Positions 15,118 through 23,421 of a DNA stretch of 64,000 nt are shown one piece after another (position 1 is the first letter of the stretch; each line of letters starts with the position of its first letter). This DNA is from VFJZ01 sp046598415 (lineage in GTDB: Bacteria > Actinomycetota > Thermoleophilia > Gaiellales > F1-60-MAGs149): the NCBI GenBank assembly GCA_046598415.1, contig JBKJIG010000031.1:86520-150519 (forward strand), in the 5' to 3' direction. The notes below the pieces were generated by a model, which was given only the letters and a program-made list of their open reading frames with translations, had not been told where the DNA came from and searched no databases. The translations under genes and the position numbers were made by a program.

Positions 15118-16937
15118 CGGCCGACGTTCGCGTAGCTCGACGGTACCGCTTCCCGGTTGGTGCGCGCCCGCGCGGCGGGGCCGCGGCGCTCGATCACGTA
15201 CACGTACAGGCGGCCGTCCTCGTCCACGGCATACGTCGCATCTCGGCCGCGGTGCTCCTCGAGGATCAGGTGCCCGTAGTGCTGGGCGAGCCGCGCCAGG
15301 CTGTGGAAGTCGGGCAGCTCGATCGTGATGCGGTTGTCGGGGTTGACCTCGTGCACCGGTACGAGCAGGCTCCCGTACCGCTTCGAGATCAGGTCCGTCT
15401 GGCGGCGGGCGCGGATCGGCGGTCGGGCGATCGCGAGCACGACCATGCTGGCGAAGATGCACGCGATCAGGGCGAGACCCAGCAGGCGGAGCTTCATCAC
15501 GTCGATGTGCAGCGCCGCCAGATTGACGCTGTTGGCGACCTGCTGGTCGAGGCTGCCGGCCTGCTCGGGCTGCAGGATCGCCGCGAGGGCGCTCGTCGCC
15601 GACGTCGGGTCGGCGCCGGCCGCCGAGGAGGCCGCGGGTGCGGCGAGCTTGACGAGCTGGTGGTTGAAAGTGAACGGCAGCACCGGCGCGAACGTCTGGT
15701 TGATCGGCTTGCCGTTGACGATGCCGGTGATGTTCACGACCGCCTGCAGGTCGACCAGGTAGTCGGAGCCGACGGCGCCCGAGTCGGCGGAGAGCTGGTC
15801 GAAGAACGCTCGCGACTGCACGAGGTCAACGACGCCGGCGATGTTCGCGGTGTCACCCTCGAACGGGACGACCTTCTGCAGCACGAAGCTGCGATGGAGC
15901 GACGTCGCTGCGGTGATGACGGTGTTGAGGGCGATCGTGCCCTTGATCTGGTGCGGCAGCCGGCTGTCGAAGCGGTAGCCGAACTTCACGTTGACATCCT
16001 TGAAGAGGTCGAGCAAAAGCGGGTCGCCGGTCTGCGCGAAGCCCGTCGGATAGGCGGGGTTCGGGGCGACCAGCTTACTCACGTACGTGAAGTCGCCGAC
16101 CTGCCTGAACGCCCCGGGGGCCGGGGCGGTGCGCTGGGCGGGGACGAGGAATCCGACGAGCGTGACGAGGAGCGCCAGCACCAACGCGCCCGCTAGCGGC
16201 GGCCACGCACGGTGCAGGTTGACGCCGTGCAGCATGAAGTCGCCCGGGGCGACCGGCCGCAGGTTGGATGGGGCCGGCCGCGCGGGCTTCGCGGCCTTCG
16301 GCGTGGCCGCGCGCGGCGGCGCCGGGTCCGGCGCGGAGCGCGCCGATGCGAGGCCACGGAGCCCGAAGTCGGGCGCGCCAACGACGGGTTCGGCCTCGAT
16401 CGGTCCCGGCTGGTCCGTGACGGGCAGCGCGGCCTGAGCCGGGGTCGACCGACGCCCGCGCCGACGGCGGCGCTGCTTCTCGGCCGTGCCGCCGAGCAGA
16501 AGGAACATGGCTGCGACCACCGCGAACAGCGAGGCGTGCAGCGGCGTGCTCAGCCAGCCGACCCAGCCGCCGACACGGGGCACGTGGAACCAGAGCCGGC
16601 CCGCGATTGCACTGGCCGGCACGGTGCCGGGGTCGACGAAGTCGTTGTTGTCGCCCTGGAGCGAGTACTGGCCGTCGTGCAGGGCGATGATCCGGTGCAG
16701 CACCGGCCGGTGCAGCACCGGGCTGTTGTACAGCACGGCGTCGCCGACCTTGTACGGCGGCCCCGCGCGCATCACGGCGAGGTAGCCGGTGTGCAGCTTC
16801 GGAAGCATGCTGATGCCCTCGGTGGTCGCATACGAGGTCGAGCCGCCCATCTGGATGGGCGCGAACAACAGCCACACGACCGCGAACACGCCGAGGCCGG
16901 CGACCCATCCGATGATTCCTGTCCTGTGCGAGCGCAT
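15114..16937 (-). CDS. SipW-like signal peptidase I fused to DUF5305-like domain
   Basis: A 607-aa protein. TM about 8-27, then an S26 peptidase domain with Ser43 in GISMLPKLHTGY and a His81-containing VLHRII segment. Ser-His in place of Ser-Lys is the ER/SipW type. GDNNDFVDPG follows. A second TM lies about 138-157, then a basic and Pro/Ala-rich linker and a TM about 233-253. The exported domain at about 270-470 resembles DUF5305. A TM about 490-512 and a cytosolic tail complete it. The start at 16937 has AGGAG 7 nt upstream. DUF5305 is usually a separate protein beside SipW; here it is fused. The likely role is processing the neighbouring FTASNTVP proteins at the membrane. Confidence 0.85.
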   Translation of the reverse strand: MRSHRTGIIGWVAGLGVFAVVWLLFAPIQMGGSTSYATTEGISMLPKLHTGYLAVMRAGPPYKVGDAVLYNSPVLHRPVLHRIIALHDGQYSLQGDNNDFVDPGTVPASAIAGRLWFHVPRVGGWVGWLSTPLHASLFAVVAAMFLLLGGTAEKQRRRRRGRRSTPAQAALPVTDQPGPIEAEPVVGAPDFGLRGLASARSAPDPAPPRAATPKAAKPARPAPSNLRPVAPGDFMLHGVNLHRAWPPLAGALVLALLVTLVGFLVPAQRTAPAPGAFRQVGDFTYVSKLVAPNPAYPTGFAQTGDPLLLDLFKDVNVKFGYRFDSRLPHQIKGTIALNTVITAATSLHRSFVLQKVVPFEGDTANIAGVVDLVQSRAFFDQLSADSGAVGSDYLVDLQAVVNITGIVNGKPINQTFAPVLPFTFNHQLVKLAAPAASSAAGADPTSATSALAAILQPEQAGSLDQQVANSVNLAALHIDVMKLRLLGLALIACIFASMVVLAIARPPIRARRQTDLISKRYGSLLVPVHEVNPDNRITIELPDFHSLARLAQHYGHLILEEHRGRDATYAVDEDGRLYVYVIERRGPAARARTNREAVPSSYANVGR

Positions 16938-16961
16938 CGTGCTTCTCCTACGTCGTTCGGT

Positions 16962-16994
16962 ACCGGGCGACACCACTGTGTAGTGCCGCCCGGT
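16962..16994 (-). terminator. Strong hairpin between secreted protein and signal peptidase genes
   Basis: Outer arms ACCGGGCG (16962-16969) and CGCCCGGT (16987-16994) enclose a second CACT/AGTG stem. It lies after the stop of the gene at 17029 and just before the ribosome binding site of the signal peptidase gene. No U-tract is present. It could be an attenuator that keeps the peptidase below its substrate, or an mRNA 3' end stabiliser. Confidence 0.5.
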
Positions 16995-17028
16995 GTCATT
17001 GGGGTCGACAATGCCGGCCGCCGCGGAC

Positions 17029-17448
17029 CTACTGCGCGGCGATCACCGTGAGGCTGGTCAGCTTGTCGGACGTCAGCTGTGGGCTCGCCGTCGCACAGGT
17101 GACGGTGTCACCCGTCGTGTTCGTCGTGCACGCGTAGTTCGTCGGGCCACCGGTGGTGAGTGCGGCCTGGACGACGACCTTGCCGTTGCTGGTGCTGGGA
17201 ATGACCGGAGAGACGGTGAACGTCAGCGAGTCGATGTTCGCCGGCGTCGTCGAGTTGAGCGTGTAGTGGATGGCCGAGACCGTGTAACCGCTGACCGTAC
17301 CCACGCCGCTGCCGGCGGTCGTGTTCGGGACGGTGTTGGAGGCGGTGAAGGCGTAGGCGCCGGTGCCGAGGATCGCCGCGATACCGATTGCGACGACCAG
17401 TCGGAGCGGCGTCCGGCTCGACTTGGAGCCGAGAGCGCGAGCAGACAT
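17029..17448 (-). CDS. Small secreted protein with FTASNTVP motif, likely SipW substrate
   Basis: A 139-aa protein with basic N-terminus, hydrophobic segment about 18-33, a cleavable AYA, then FTASNTVPNTTAGSG. The rest is Ser/Thr/Val-rich beta-type sequence with two Cys (YACTTNTTGDTVTCAT). No named family is certain; the architecture recalls TasA/camelysin-type SipW substrates. The ATG at 17448 has a strong AAGGAG ribosome binding site. It is the first gene of the unit and is followed by a hairpin before the peptidase gene. A conserved N-terminus with a divergent body suggests export or assembly via a shared element. Confidence 0.78.
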   Translation of the reverse strand: MSARALGSKSSRTPLRLVVAIGIAAILGTGAYAFTASNTVPNTTAGSGVGTVSGYTVSAIHYTLNSTTPANIDSLTFTVSPVIPSTSNGKVVVQAALTTGGPTNYACTTNTTGDTVTCATASPQLTSDKLTSLTVIAAQ

Positions 17449-17617
17449 GTGTTCTCCTTCGTCGACCGTGACGGCTGCGCGAGGCGCGGTCCGGGTCACG
17501 AGGAGGTGGGAAGGCCTCCACCACTGTCATCGGAAGGCCCGCCAGAACCGCCTCCCCACCCTGGGCCGGCGTTCACCCCATACGGGGGAGGCCGAACGGC
17601 CTGGGTGGACCGAAGGT

Positions 17618-18352
17618 CTAGCGCACGCGTTCGAGGAAACGCTGCGTCTCCGGCGCCTGCGGCGCGTCGAAGATCGCCGCCGGCGCGCCGCGCTCCAGGA
17701 TCACGCCCTGATGGAGGAAGCACACCTCGTTCGCGACGGCGCGGGCGAACGTCATCTCGTGCGTCGCGAAGATCATCGTCATCCCCTCGGCCTTCAGCTC
17801 GGCGATCACGTCGAGCACCTCGCCGACCAGCTCCGGATCAAGAGCCGAGGTGACCTCGTCGAGCAGGATGAGCCGCGGGTTCGTGGTCAGCGCGCGCACG
17901 ATTGCCACCCGCTGCTGCTGACCGCCCGAGAGCCGGTCCGGGAAGTCGCGCTCACGGCCCGCGAGGCCGAACCGCGTCAGCAACTCGACGGCGCGCGTCT
18001 CGGCCTCGGGCCGCGGGATGCGGTGCACGCGCGTCGGCGCCAGCACCACGTTGTCGAGCACGGACAGGTGCGGAAAGAGGTTGAACTGCTGGAACACGAA
18101 CCCGATGCGGGCGCGGACGCGATCGGGGTCGACCGACGGGTCGGTGATCACCTCGCCGTCGAGCAGCACGTCGCCGTCGTCGATGTCCTCCAGCAGGTCG
18201 ATGCAGCGCAGCAGCGTCGACTTGCCGGAGCCCGACGCGCCGATCAGCACGACTGCCTCGTGCTCGTTCACCTCCAGGTCGATACCGCCCAGCACCTCGC
18301 GGTCTCCGAACGCCTTGGTGACGCCTCGCACCTGGACGACCGGCGCCGTCAC
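17618..18352 (-). CDS. Polar amino-acid ABC transporter ATPase
   Basis: A 244-aa ATPase of the GlnQ/HisP type. Walker A is GASGSGKST, the Q-loop FVFQQFNLFPH, the signature LSGGQQQRVAIVRAL, Walker B LILLDEVTSALDP, and the H-loop FATHEM. It powers the permease encoded upstream. The start is GTG at 18352, overlapping the permease stop (GTGA). It is the last gene of the operon SBP-permease-ATPase. The 169 bp downstream, before the FTASNTVP gene start at 17448, hold no gene. Confidence 0.95.
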   Translation of the reverse strand: MTAPVVQVRGVTKAFGDREVLGGIDLEVNEHEAVVLIGASGSGKSTLLRCIDLLEDIDDGDVLLDGEVITDPSVDPDRVRARIGFVFQQFNLFPHLSVLDNVVLAPTRVHRIPRPEAETRAVELLTRFGLAGRERDFPDRLSGGQQQRVAIVRALTTNPRLILLDEVTSALDPELVGEVLDVIAELKAEGMTMIFATHEMTFARAVANEVCFLHQGVILERGAPAAIFDAPQAPETQRFLERVR

Positions 18353-19227
18353 ACCGCACCGCCAGCGGTGCGGGCCCGGTCGCGGCGGGCCTGCAGGTGG
18401 TCGACCACGCGGGCCAGTGGGATCGTGACGGAGAGGTACAGCACCGCGGCGGCCAGCAGCGGCGTGAAGTTGAACCGCAGGGACGCGTAGACCTGCGCCT
18501 GGCGGAAGGCCTCGAGCGGGCCGAGGATCGAGATCAGCGCGACGTCCTTCTGCAGGGAGATGAAGTCGTTCAGCAGCGGCGGCACGACTCGTCGGACGGC
18601 CTGCGGCAGGATCACGAAACGCATAGTCTGGGGATTGGACAGGCCGAGGGCGCGGGCGGCGGCGCGCTGCGACGGGTGCACGGAGTTGATGCCCGCGCGG
18701 TAGACCTCGGCGACGTACGCGCCGTATGACAGCGCCAGTGCGCACGCGCCGAGGATGACGACGTTGTCGGGGATGAACCCGTAGCCGAGGGCCGGCACGG
18801 CGAACCCGATCAGGAACACCACGAGGATCGTCGGCAGACCACGGAAGACGTCGGTGTACACGGCCGCTAGCAGCCGCAGCGGGTAGAGGTACGGCGTCTC
18901 GACGAGCCGTGCCAGCGCGACCAGAAGCCCGAACACCAGCACGACGATCTCGATGACGACGAACAGCTTCACGTCGAGCCAGAAGCCCCGCAGCACGTCG
19001 GGGAAGGTGTCCTTGAACACCTGCCACGAGAAGAACAGCTCGTGCACGTCGTTCCAGCCGGAGGACGTCACGATCGCGACCGCCACGAGCCCGATCACGG
19101 CGACGGTGGACACGCCGGAGGTCAGTCGTCCCCGGCGTGTCCGATCGCGTCGTGCCTGCTCGCGGACCTGCCTCCGCGTCGGCGCTGTTACGTCAGCTCC
19201 GGCGCGCCCGCGCTCGTCGACATCCAC
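18349..19227 (-). CDS. Polar amino-acid ABC transporter permease
   Basis: About 292 aa. A basic N-terminus is followed by five to six TM helices and the His/Glu/Gln/Arg/opine inner-membrane signature. GLPTILVVFLIGF and the EAA loop AARALGLSNPQTMRFVILPQA are visible. The start is uncertain. The codon where most homologues would begin (VTAPTRRQ) is GTA, not a start, so the in-frame GTG at 19227 inside the binding-protein gene is used. An internal GTG before TVAVIGLV is the alternative. It overlaps the substrate-binding gene by about 40 bp if the first choice is right. Confidence 0.88.
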   Translation of the reverse strand: MDVDERGRAGADVTAPTRRQVREQARRDRTRRGRLTSGVSTVAVIGLVAVAIVTSSGWNDVHELFFSWQVFKDTFPDVLRGFWLDVKLFVVIEIVVLVFGLLVALARLVETPYLYPLRLLAAVYTDVFRGLPTILVVFLIGFAVPALGYGFIPDNVVILGACALALSYGAYVAEVYRAGINSVHPSQRAAARALGLSNPQTMRFVILPQAVRRVVPPLLNDFISLQKDVALISILGPLEAFRQAQVYASLRFNFTPLLAAAVLYLSVTIPLARVVDHLQARRDRARTAGGAV

Positions 19228-20120
19228 TCGGTGGTCAGCTGGTCGAGGGTGCCCGCCGTCTTCAGCGCCGCGAGCGCCTCGTTCAGACACGGGGTGAGGG
19301 CGGAGTCCTTCTCCGACACGAGGCCCCAGTCATCGCCGCCGGGCGCGGCGAACTGACCGAGCACCTTGGCGCCTTCGAGCTCGGCCGCGGCCAGGAACAG
19401 CCCGGTCGGCAGGTCGACCACGAGCGCATCGATCTGCTTGTTCTTGAGCGCCGTGGTGGCGGTGGATGTGTCGTCGTACACCTGCACGTCCTGGGACGGC
19501 GCAATCAGCGTGTTCGCCGCGTCGAGGCTCGAGGTGCCGATCTGCGTGCCGAGCTTGGCGTCCTTCAGCTCGGCCAGCGTGGTCGCGCCGGCGAACTTCG
19601 AGTCGTTGAAGACGACGATCGACTGCGGCGCCGTGTAATACGGGTCGGAGAACGAGACCGTCTTCTCGCGGTCCGGGTTGATCGACACCTGCTGGACGTT
19701 GAAGTCGAACTTCTTGTCGCCGGGCGCGAACGACTGGTCGAAGGTCGTCTTCTGCCACTTCACCTCGTCCTTGGTGAAGCCGAGTTGCGCGGCGACCGCG
19801 TAGGCGAGCGCCGACTCGAAGCCCTTGCCGGACGTCGGGTCGTTGTCCTCCACGTACGGCGGGAACGCCGGGTTGGACGTCGCGGCCGTCAACCGGCCCG
19901 CCGTCTTGACCGGCAGCGCCTCCTTGGCGCAAGCGGCCGAAAGGCCGTTCGCGGCCGGCGCGGGAGCCGTCTCGGTGGTGGGGGCGGCCTCGGTCGTGGC
20001 GGCCGGAGCGGTGGTCGCGGCGGCCGGCTCGGACGTGGTGGTGTCGCCGCCCGAACCACCGCACGCGCCGAGCGCGAGCGAGGTTGCGAGGAGGACGAGG
20101 ATGGTGGGAAGGCGCGTCAT
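19188..20120 (-). CDS. Amino-acid ABC transporter substrate-binding lipoprotein
   Basis: A 310-aa SBP_bac_3 protein. A signal peptide with lipobox LGAC (Cys20) is followed by a Thr/Ala/Pro-rich linker to about residue 58. The domain carries LTAATSNPAFPPY, FDFNVQQVSINPDR and VSFSDPYYTAPQ. It captures an amino acid outside the membrane for the permease/ATPase pair. The ribosome binding site AAAGGAA precedes ATG 20120. It is the first gene of the operon. The upstream gap to the methyltransferase contains AT-rich stretches around 20235-20270 that could carry the divergent promoters. Confidence 0.95.
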   Translation of the reverse strand: MTRLPTILVLLATSLALGACGGSGGDTTTSEPAAATTAPAATTEAAPTTETAPAPAANGLSAACAKEALPVKTAGRLTAATSNPAFPPYVEDNDPTSGKGFESALAYAVAAQLGFTKDEVKWQKTTFDQSFAPGDKKFDFNVQQVSINPDREKTVSFSDPYYTAPQSIVVFNDSKFAGATTLAELKDAKLGTQIGTSSLDAANTLIAPSQDVQVYDDTSTATTALKNKQIDALVVDLPTGLFLAAAELEGAKVLGQFAAPGGDDWGLVSEKDSALTPCLNEALAALKTAGTLDQLTTEWMSTSAGAPELT

Positions 20121-20266
20121 CAGGTTCCTTTGGATCGCAATTCAAGCACCTGGTGTCCAGGGTCAGACGGTCATTGACAGCTCAGCGTCGCGGATGAGTC
20201 TGGCAGGGTGCGGGCCCGAACACCCGATGCGTGCCATTGTTCTTATCTTTCGTATTAGTGACATAT

Positions 20267-21052
20267 ATGCGAACGACCGCTGCTGCACGGGCCCACGCCG
20301 ATCGGGTTACACTCGCCGCCACCATATGTACCCGGTCGATCCGCTCTCTCCCCCCGAGACCCGTCAGCCCACCTGCGATAGTCCGCCGCGGACGTCCCCC
20401 GCCAAGGAGCGTTGCCACGGGCAACACGCGCATTGATCCGCGGAACCGGTTCAACCTGATCTCGCGCACGGGCCTCTACGACCCGCTGACGGCGCTGTCG
20501 TTCGGCCGGGCCGGACGGCGGATGCACCGCGAGCTGGTGCGCGCGGCCGGTATCGAGACGGGCGCCCAGGTGCTCGACGTCGCCTGCGGGCCGGGCCGCA
20601 ACCTGCCGCTGCTGCTCGAGGCCGTCGGCCCCGGTGGCCGAGTCGTGGGCGTCGACATCTCGCCGAGCATGCTGGCGCGAGCCCGCAGCCGCGCCGTCGA
20701 CGCCGAGCTGCTTGAGGCCGACATCTCCGGCGGCCTGCCGTTCGGCGACGGGATGTTCGACGCCGTCGTGTCCTCGTTCGGACTGTCGTGCGTGCCGCGC
20801 ATCTCGCCGGCGCTGGACGAGATCATGCGCGTGCTGCGCGCTGACGGCGTGATCGCGGTCGCCGACGCGAAGATGGTCAACTGGCACCCGCGCCCGCTCG
20901 GCGCCCTCGTCACCGCGGCCGTGTCGCCGTTCAACTCCTGGTACCCCGAACGCGACCTGGCGGCGATGGTCGAGGCGCGCGGGATGGTCGTCCAGCGGCT
21001 GCCCACGTCGTCCGACGCGTTCGTGCTGTTCAAGGCCCTGCACCCGGGGTGA
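20267..21052 (+). CDS. SAM-dependent class I methyltransferase
   Basis: The conserved region begins at IDPRNRFNLISRTGLYDPLT and continues with motif I VLDVACGPGRN, then VVGVDISPSM, EADISGGLPF and FDAVVSSFGLSCVP. This is a UbiE/COQ5-like Methyltransf_11 fold of about 200 aa; the acceptor is unknown. The start is not settled. ATGs at 20231 and 20267 add an Arg/Pro-rich leader unlike the family. A good AAGGAG at 20403-20408 is followed in frame only by GTT, ACG and ATT codons, so a non-canonical start near 20415-20435 is possible. It is divergent from the transporter operon. Confidence 0.8.
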   Translation: MRTTAAARAHADRVTLAATICTRSIRSLPPRPVSPPAIVRRGRPPPRSVATGNTRIDPRNRFNLISRTGLYDPLTALSFGRAGRRMHRELVRAAGIETGAQVLDVACGPGRNLPLLLEAVGPGGRVVGVDISPSMLARARSRAVDAELLEADISGGLPFGDGMFDAVVSSFGLSCVPRISPALDEIMRVLRADGVIAVADAKMVNWHPRPLGALVTAAVSPFNSWYPERDLAAMVEARGMVVQRLPTSSDAFVLFKALHPG

Positions 21053-21182
21053 GGCAGATGCCCATCCAGCGCGGGTCGGCCGACGTCGCGCTGGCCGCAT
21101 CCGCCGCCTCACCCCTTCCACGGTACGCCGCCCGTCCGTGACCTGAGGCGCACGTATTCCCACCACGGCCGCGCGAGCCGCA

Positions 21183-21290
21183 CCGGTCGCGCGATCCACG
21201 CGTCTCCCGCGCGCCTTTCATGTTGGGGTCAGACCCCAAAAACGGCGATTCCGGGGTCTGACCCCGACACGGGACACGCGCCGGGACGCG
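21183..21290. repeat. Dispersed repeat, copy 1: paired GGGGTC-N-GACCCC palindromes
   Basis: GGGGTCAGACCCC at 21225-21237 and its reverse complement GGGGTCTGACCCC at 21253-21265, 15 nt apart. Flanks are CGCG-rich (GGTCGCGCGATCCACGCG, CCCGCGCGCCTTTCATG). The same arrangement occurs at 45.3 and 51.3 kb. It fills most of the 277-bp gap between convergent genes. No transposase is adjacent. Confidence 0.85.
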
Positions 21291-21329
21291 CAGAGGTGTC
21301 AACCGGCTGGCGCAGGAACCGACGCGACG

Positions 21330-23360
21330 TCAGCCGATCACGCGCGGCTCGCGCCGCACCGGCGCCGGGACCATCGGGTCGGGCTCCTCGATCTCCATCG
21401 CCAGGCGATGCCCGTCGAAGATGCAGTCGGCGAGCAGTCGCGGCGCCACGCAGTCGCCGACCGCGTACGCATCGCCGAGCGCCAGCCGCAGCTCGTCGCG
21501 GGGACGGCGGGCGGTGACGAGGACGACGGTGTCGCACGCGAGCTCACCCGGTTCGCCGAAGACGTTGCGCGTCGCGCAGGCACCGGCGGCGACCGCGGTC
21601 AGCTCGACCTCGCAGACCACCCGGCAGCCGAGCGCGTGCAGGCGGCGGCGGGCATGGTCGCCCTCGAAGGTGCGGTCGAGGAACGGCCCGGCCACCGGCA
21701 GCGGCGTCACCAGCGTGATGTCGTGCCCGCGGCCGGCGAGCAGCTCGGCCATGCCGGCGCCCATGAAGTAGCCCTCGCAGTCGTAGACCACGACGCGCCG
21801 GCCCACCTCGGCACCGGCGACGACCTGCTCGGGCGTCAGCGTGTGCCCGTCGCCGGCGCCGGCGAGCGGCTCGTGCGTGGCGGGCGCCAGGCCGTCGGCA
21901 CGCCACTCGGCACCGGTGGCGAGCACCAGGATGTCGGCGCCGTAGCCGGCGATCTCGTCCGCCGTCAGCTCGGTCGACGTGACGATCTCGACGTTCTTCG
22001 CGCGCGTCAGCTGCCCGCGCCGCCAGTCGACCGCGCGCTGCCACTCCCCCAGTCCCGGCAGCCCCGCCGCGAGCGCCGCGTAGCCGCCCAGCTGCGCGTT
22101 GCGCTCGACCAGATGCACGCGCGCCAGCCCGCGCCGGGCCAGCGTGAGGGCGCACTGCATGCCGGCCACGCCGCCGCCGACGACCAGCGCGTCGCGGCGC
22201 CGGTCGGCCACCGGCGGCATCCGCTCGGGATGCCAGCCGCGGCGGTGCTCCTCGCCCGCGGTCGGGTTCTGCGTGCACATGATCTGGTCGCTCGTCTGGA
22301 CGCGCGCGAGGCAGATGTTGCAGCCGATGCACTCGCGGATGTCGGCGTACGCGCCGGCTTCGATCTTGGCCGGCAGGTACGGGTCGGCGATCGACGGCCG
22401 GGCGCCGCCGATGATGTCCCAGACACCCGACCGGACGATCTCGGCCATCGCGTCGGGATCGGTCAGGCGCCCGACGCCGACGATCGGCTTCGAGGTCGCC
22501 TCGCGCACCCGGCCGGACAGCGCGGTCTGGTAGCCCTGGGCGTCGATGCGCGACGGCCGCATGTCGAGCCACGGCTCGCCGATCGTGGCGACGTTGACGT
22601 CCCACAGGTCGACCAGGTCGTCGGCCAGCCGCACGAATGCGAGCACGTCGTCGATGCCGAGGCCGAGCGTGCCGCTCGGGTCGATGCCGATGCGCACGGC
22701 AATCGCCAGCCGGTCGCCGGTGGCGGTGCGAACGGCCTCGATCACCTCGAGCCAGAAGCGCGCGCGGTTGCGCAACGATCCCCCGTACTGGTCGTCGCGC
22801 CGGTTGGCGAAGGGCGACAGGAACTGCGCCGGCAGGTACGAGTGCGACCCGTACGCGTAGACCAGGTCGAGGCCTGCCGCCTCGGCGCGCCCGGCGGCAG
22901 CGGCGTACAGCCCGACGACGCGGCGGATCTGCGCAGTGCTCATCGCGTAGCTGTACGTGAGCGGGAAGTGGTCGGCCGGCAACACGCTGGGACCGCCCGG
23001 CGGCAGGCGCGACGGGGAGCCGTCGACGTTGTAGCCGCCGTGCCACAGCTCGGCCCCGACGATCGAGCCCGCGGCGTGCACCGCGTCGGCCAGGGGGCGC
23101 ACGCGGGCGACGTCGGAGTCGTCCCAGAGCTTCGCCGGTGTCGGCACCGGCGACCGGTCGGCCTCCGGGTCGATCGAGGTGAGCTCGAGATTGACGCCGG
23201 CCCAGCCGCCCGCCGCGCGGGCGGCCCTAAACGCCGTCTGCGCGGCGGGCCGCTCGCCGAACCCGGTCGAGTGCGGCGTCTGGTAGAAGCGATTGCGGAG
23301 CGTCTTCGGCCCGATCGCGATCGGTTCGAACAGCACGTCGTGCCTCGGATCGCGCGCCAT
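21330..23360 (-). CDS. Trimethylamine-dehydrogenase-like OYE/FAD iron-sulfur flavoprotein
   Basis: A 676-aa protein collinear with trimethylamine dehydrogenase. The N-terminal FMN TIM barrel begins ARDPRHDVLFEPI. A 4Fe-4S cluster follows (CIGCNICLA...MCTQN), then an FAD/NAD(P)H-like half with VVGGGVAGMQ and an AVGDC-APRL C-terminus. The catalytic Tyr/His in YAYGSHSYLP are kept. Two substrate features differ. Cys30, which carries the covalent 6-S-cysteinyl FMN, is Ser (YQTPHSTGFG), and Tyr60 of the amine-binding bowl is Leu (NLELTSIDP). FMN is therefore probably non-covalent and the substrate is not trimethylamine. The 2,4-dienoyl-CoA reductase and N-demethylase relatives are alternatives. It is divergent from pcaH. 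Confidence 0.88.
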   Translation of the reverse strand: MARDPRHDVLFEPIAIGPKTLRNRFYQTPHSTGFGERPAAQTAFRAARAAGGWAGVNLELTSIDPEADRSPVPTPAKLWDDSDVARVRPLADAVHAAGSIVGAELWHGGYNVDGSPSRLPPGGPSVLPADHFPLTYSYAMSTAQIRRVVGLYAAAAGRAEAAGLDLVYAYGSHSYLPAQFLSPFANRRDDQYGGSLRNRARFWLEVIEAVRTATGDRLAIAVRIGIDPSGTLGLGIDDVLAFVRLADDLVDLWDVNVATIGEPWLDMRPSRIDAQGYQTALSGRVREATSKPIVGVGRLTDPDAMAEIVRSGVWDIIGGARPSIADPYLPAKIEAGAYADIRECIGCNICLARVQTSDQIMCTQNPTAGEEHRRGWHPERMPPVADRRRDALVVGGGVAGMQCALTLARRGLARVHLVERNAQLGGYAALAAGLPGLGEWQRAVDWRRGQLTRAKNVEIVTSTELTADEIAGYGADILVLATGAEWRADGLAPATHEPLAGAGDGHTLTPEQVVAGAEVGRRVVVYDCEGYFMGAGMAELLAGRGHDITLVTPLPVAGPFLDRTFEGDHARRRLHALGCRVVCEVELTAVAAGACATRNVFGEPGELACDTVVLVTARRPRDELRLALGDAYAVGDCVAPRLLADCIFDGHRLAMEIEEPDPMVPAPVRREPRVIG

Positions 23361-23405
23361 GGCGGGACGATACGGGATCGTTACCGCCCGGCGACGGCCG
23401 TTTGA

Positions 23406-23421
23406 CTACCGTTTCCGGTAG
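23406..23421. promoter_or_regulatory. Inverted repeat CTACCG-TTTC-CGGTAG in divergent gap
   Basis: Perfect 6-bp arms with a 4-nt centre, directly before the pcaH ATG at 23422. The whole gap to the divergent flavoprotein gene is 61 bp. It is a candidate operator for a catabolic regulator acting on both directions; the regulator is unknown. Confidence 0.45.
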
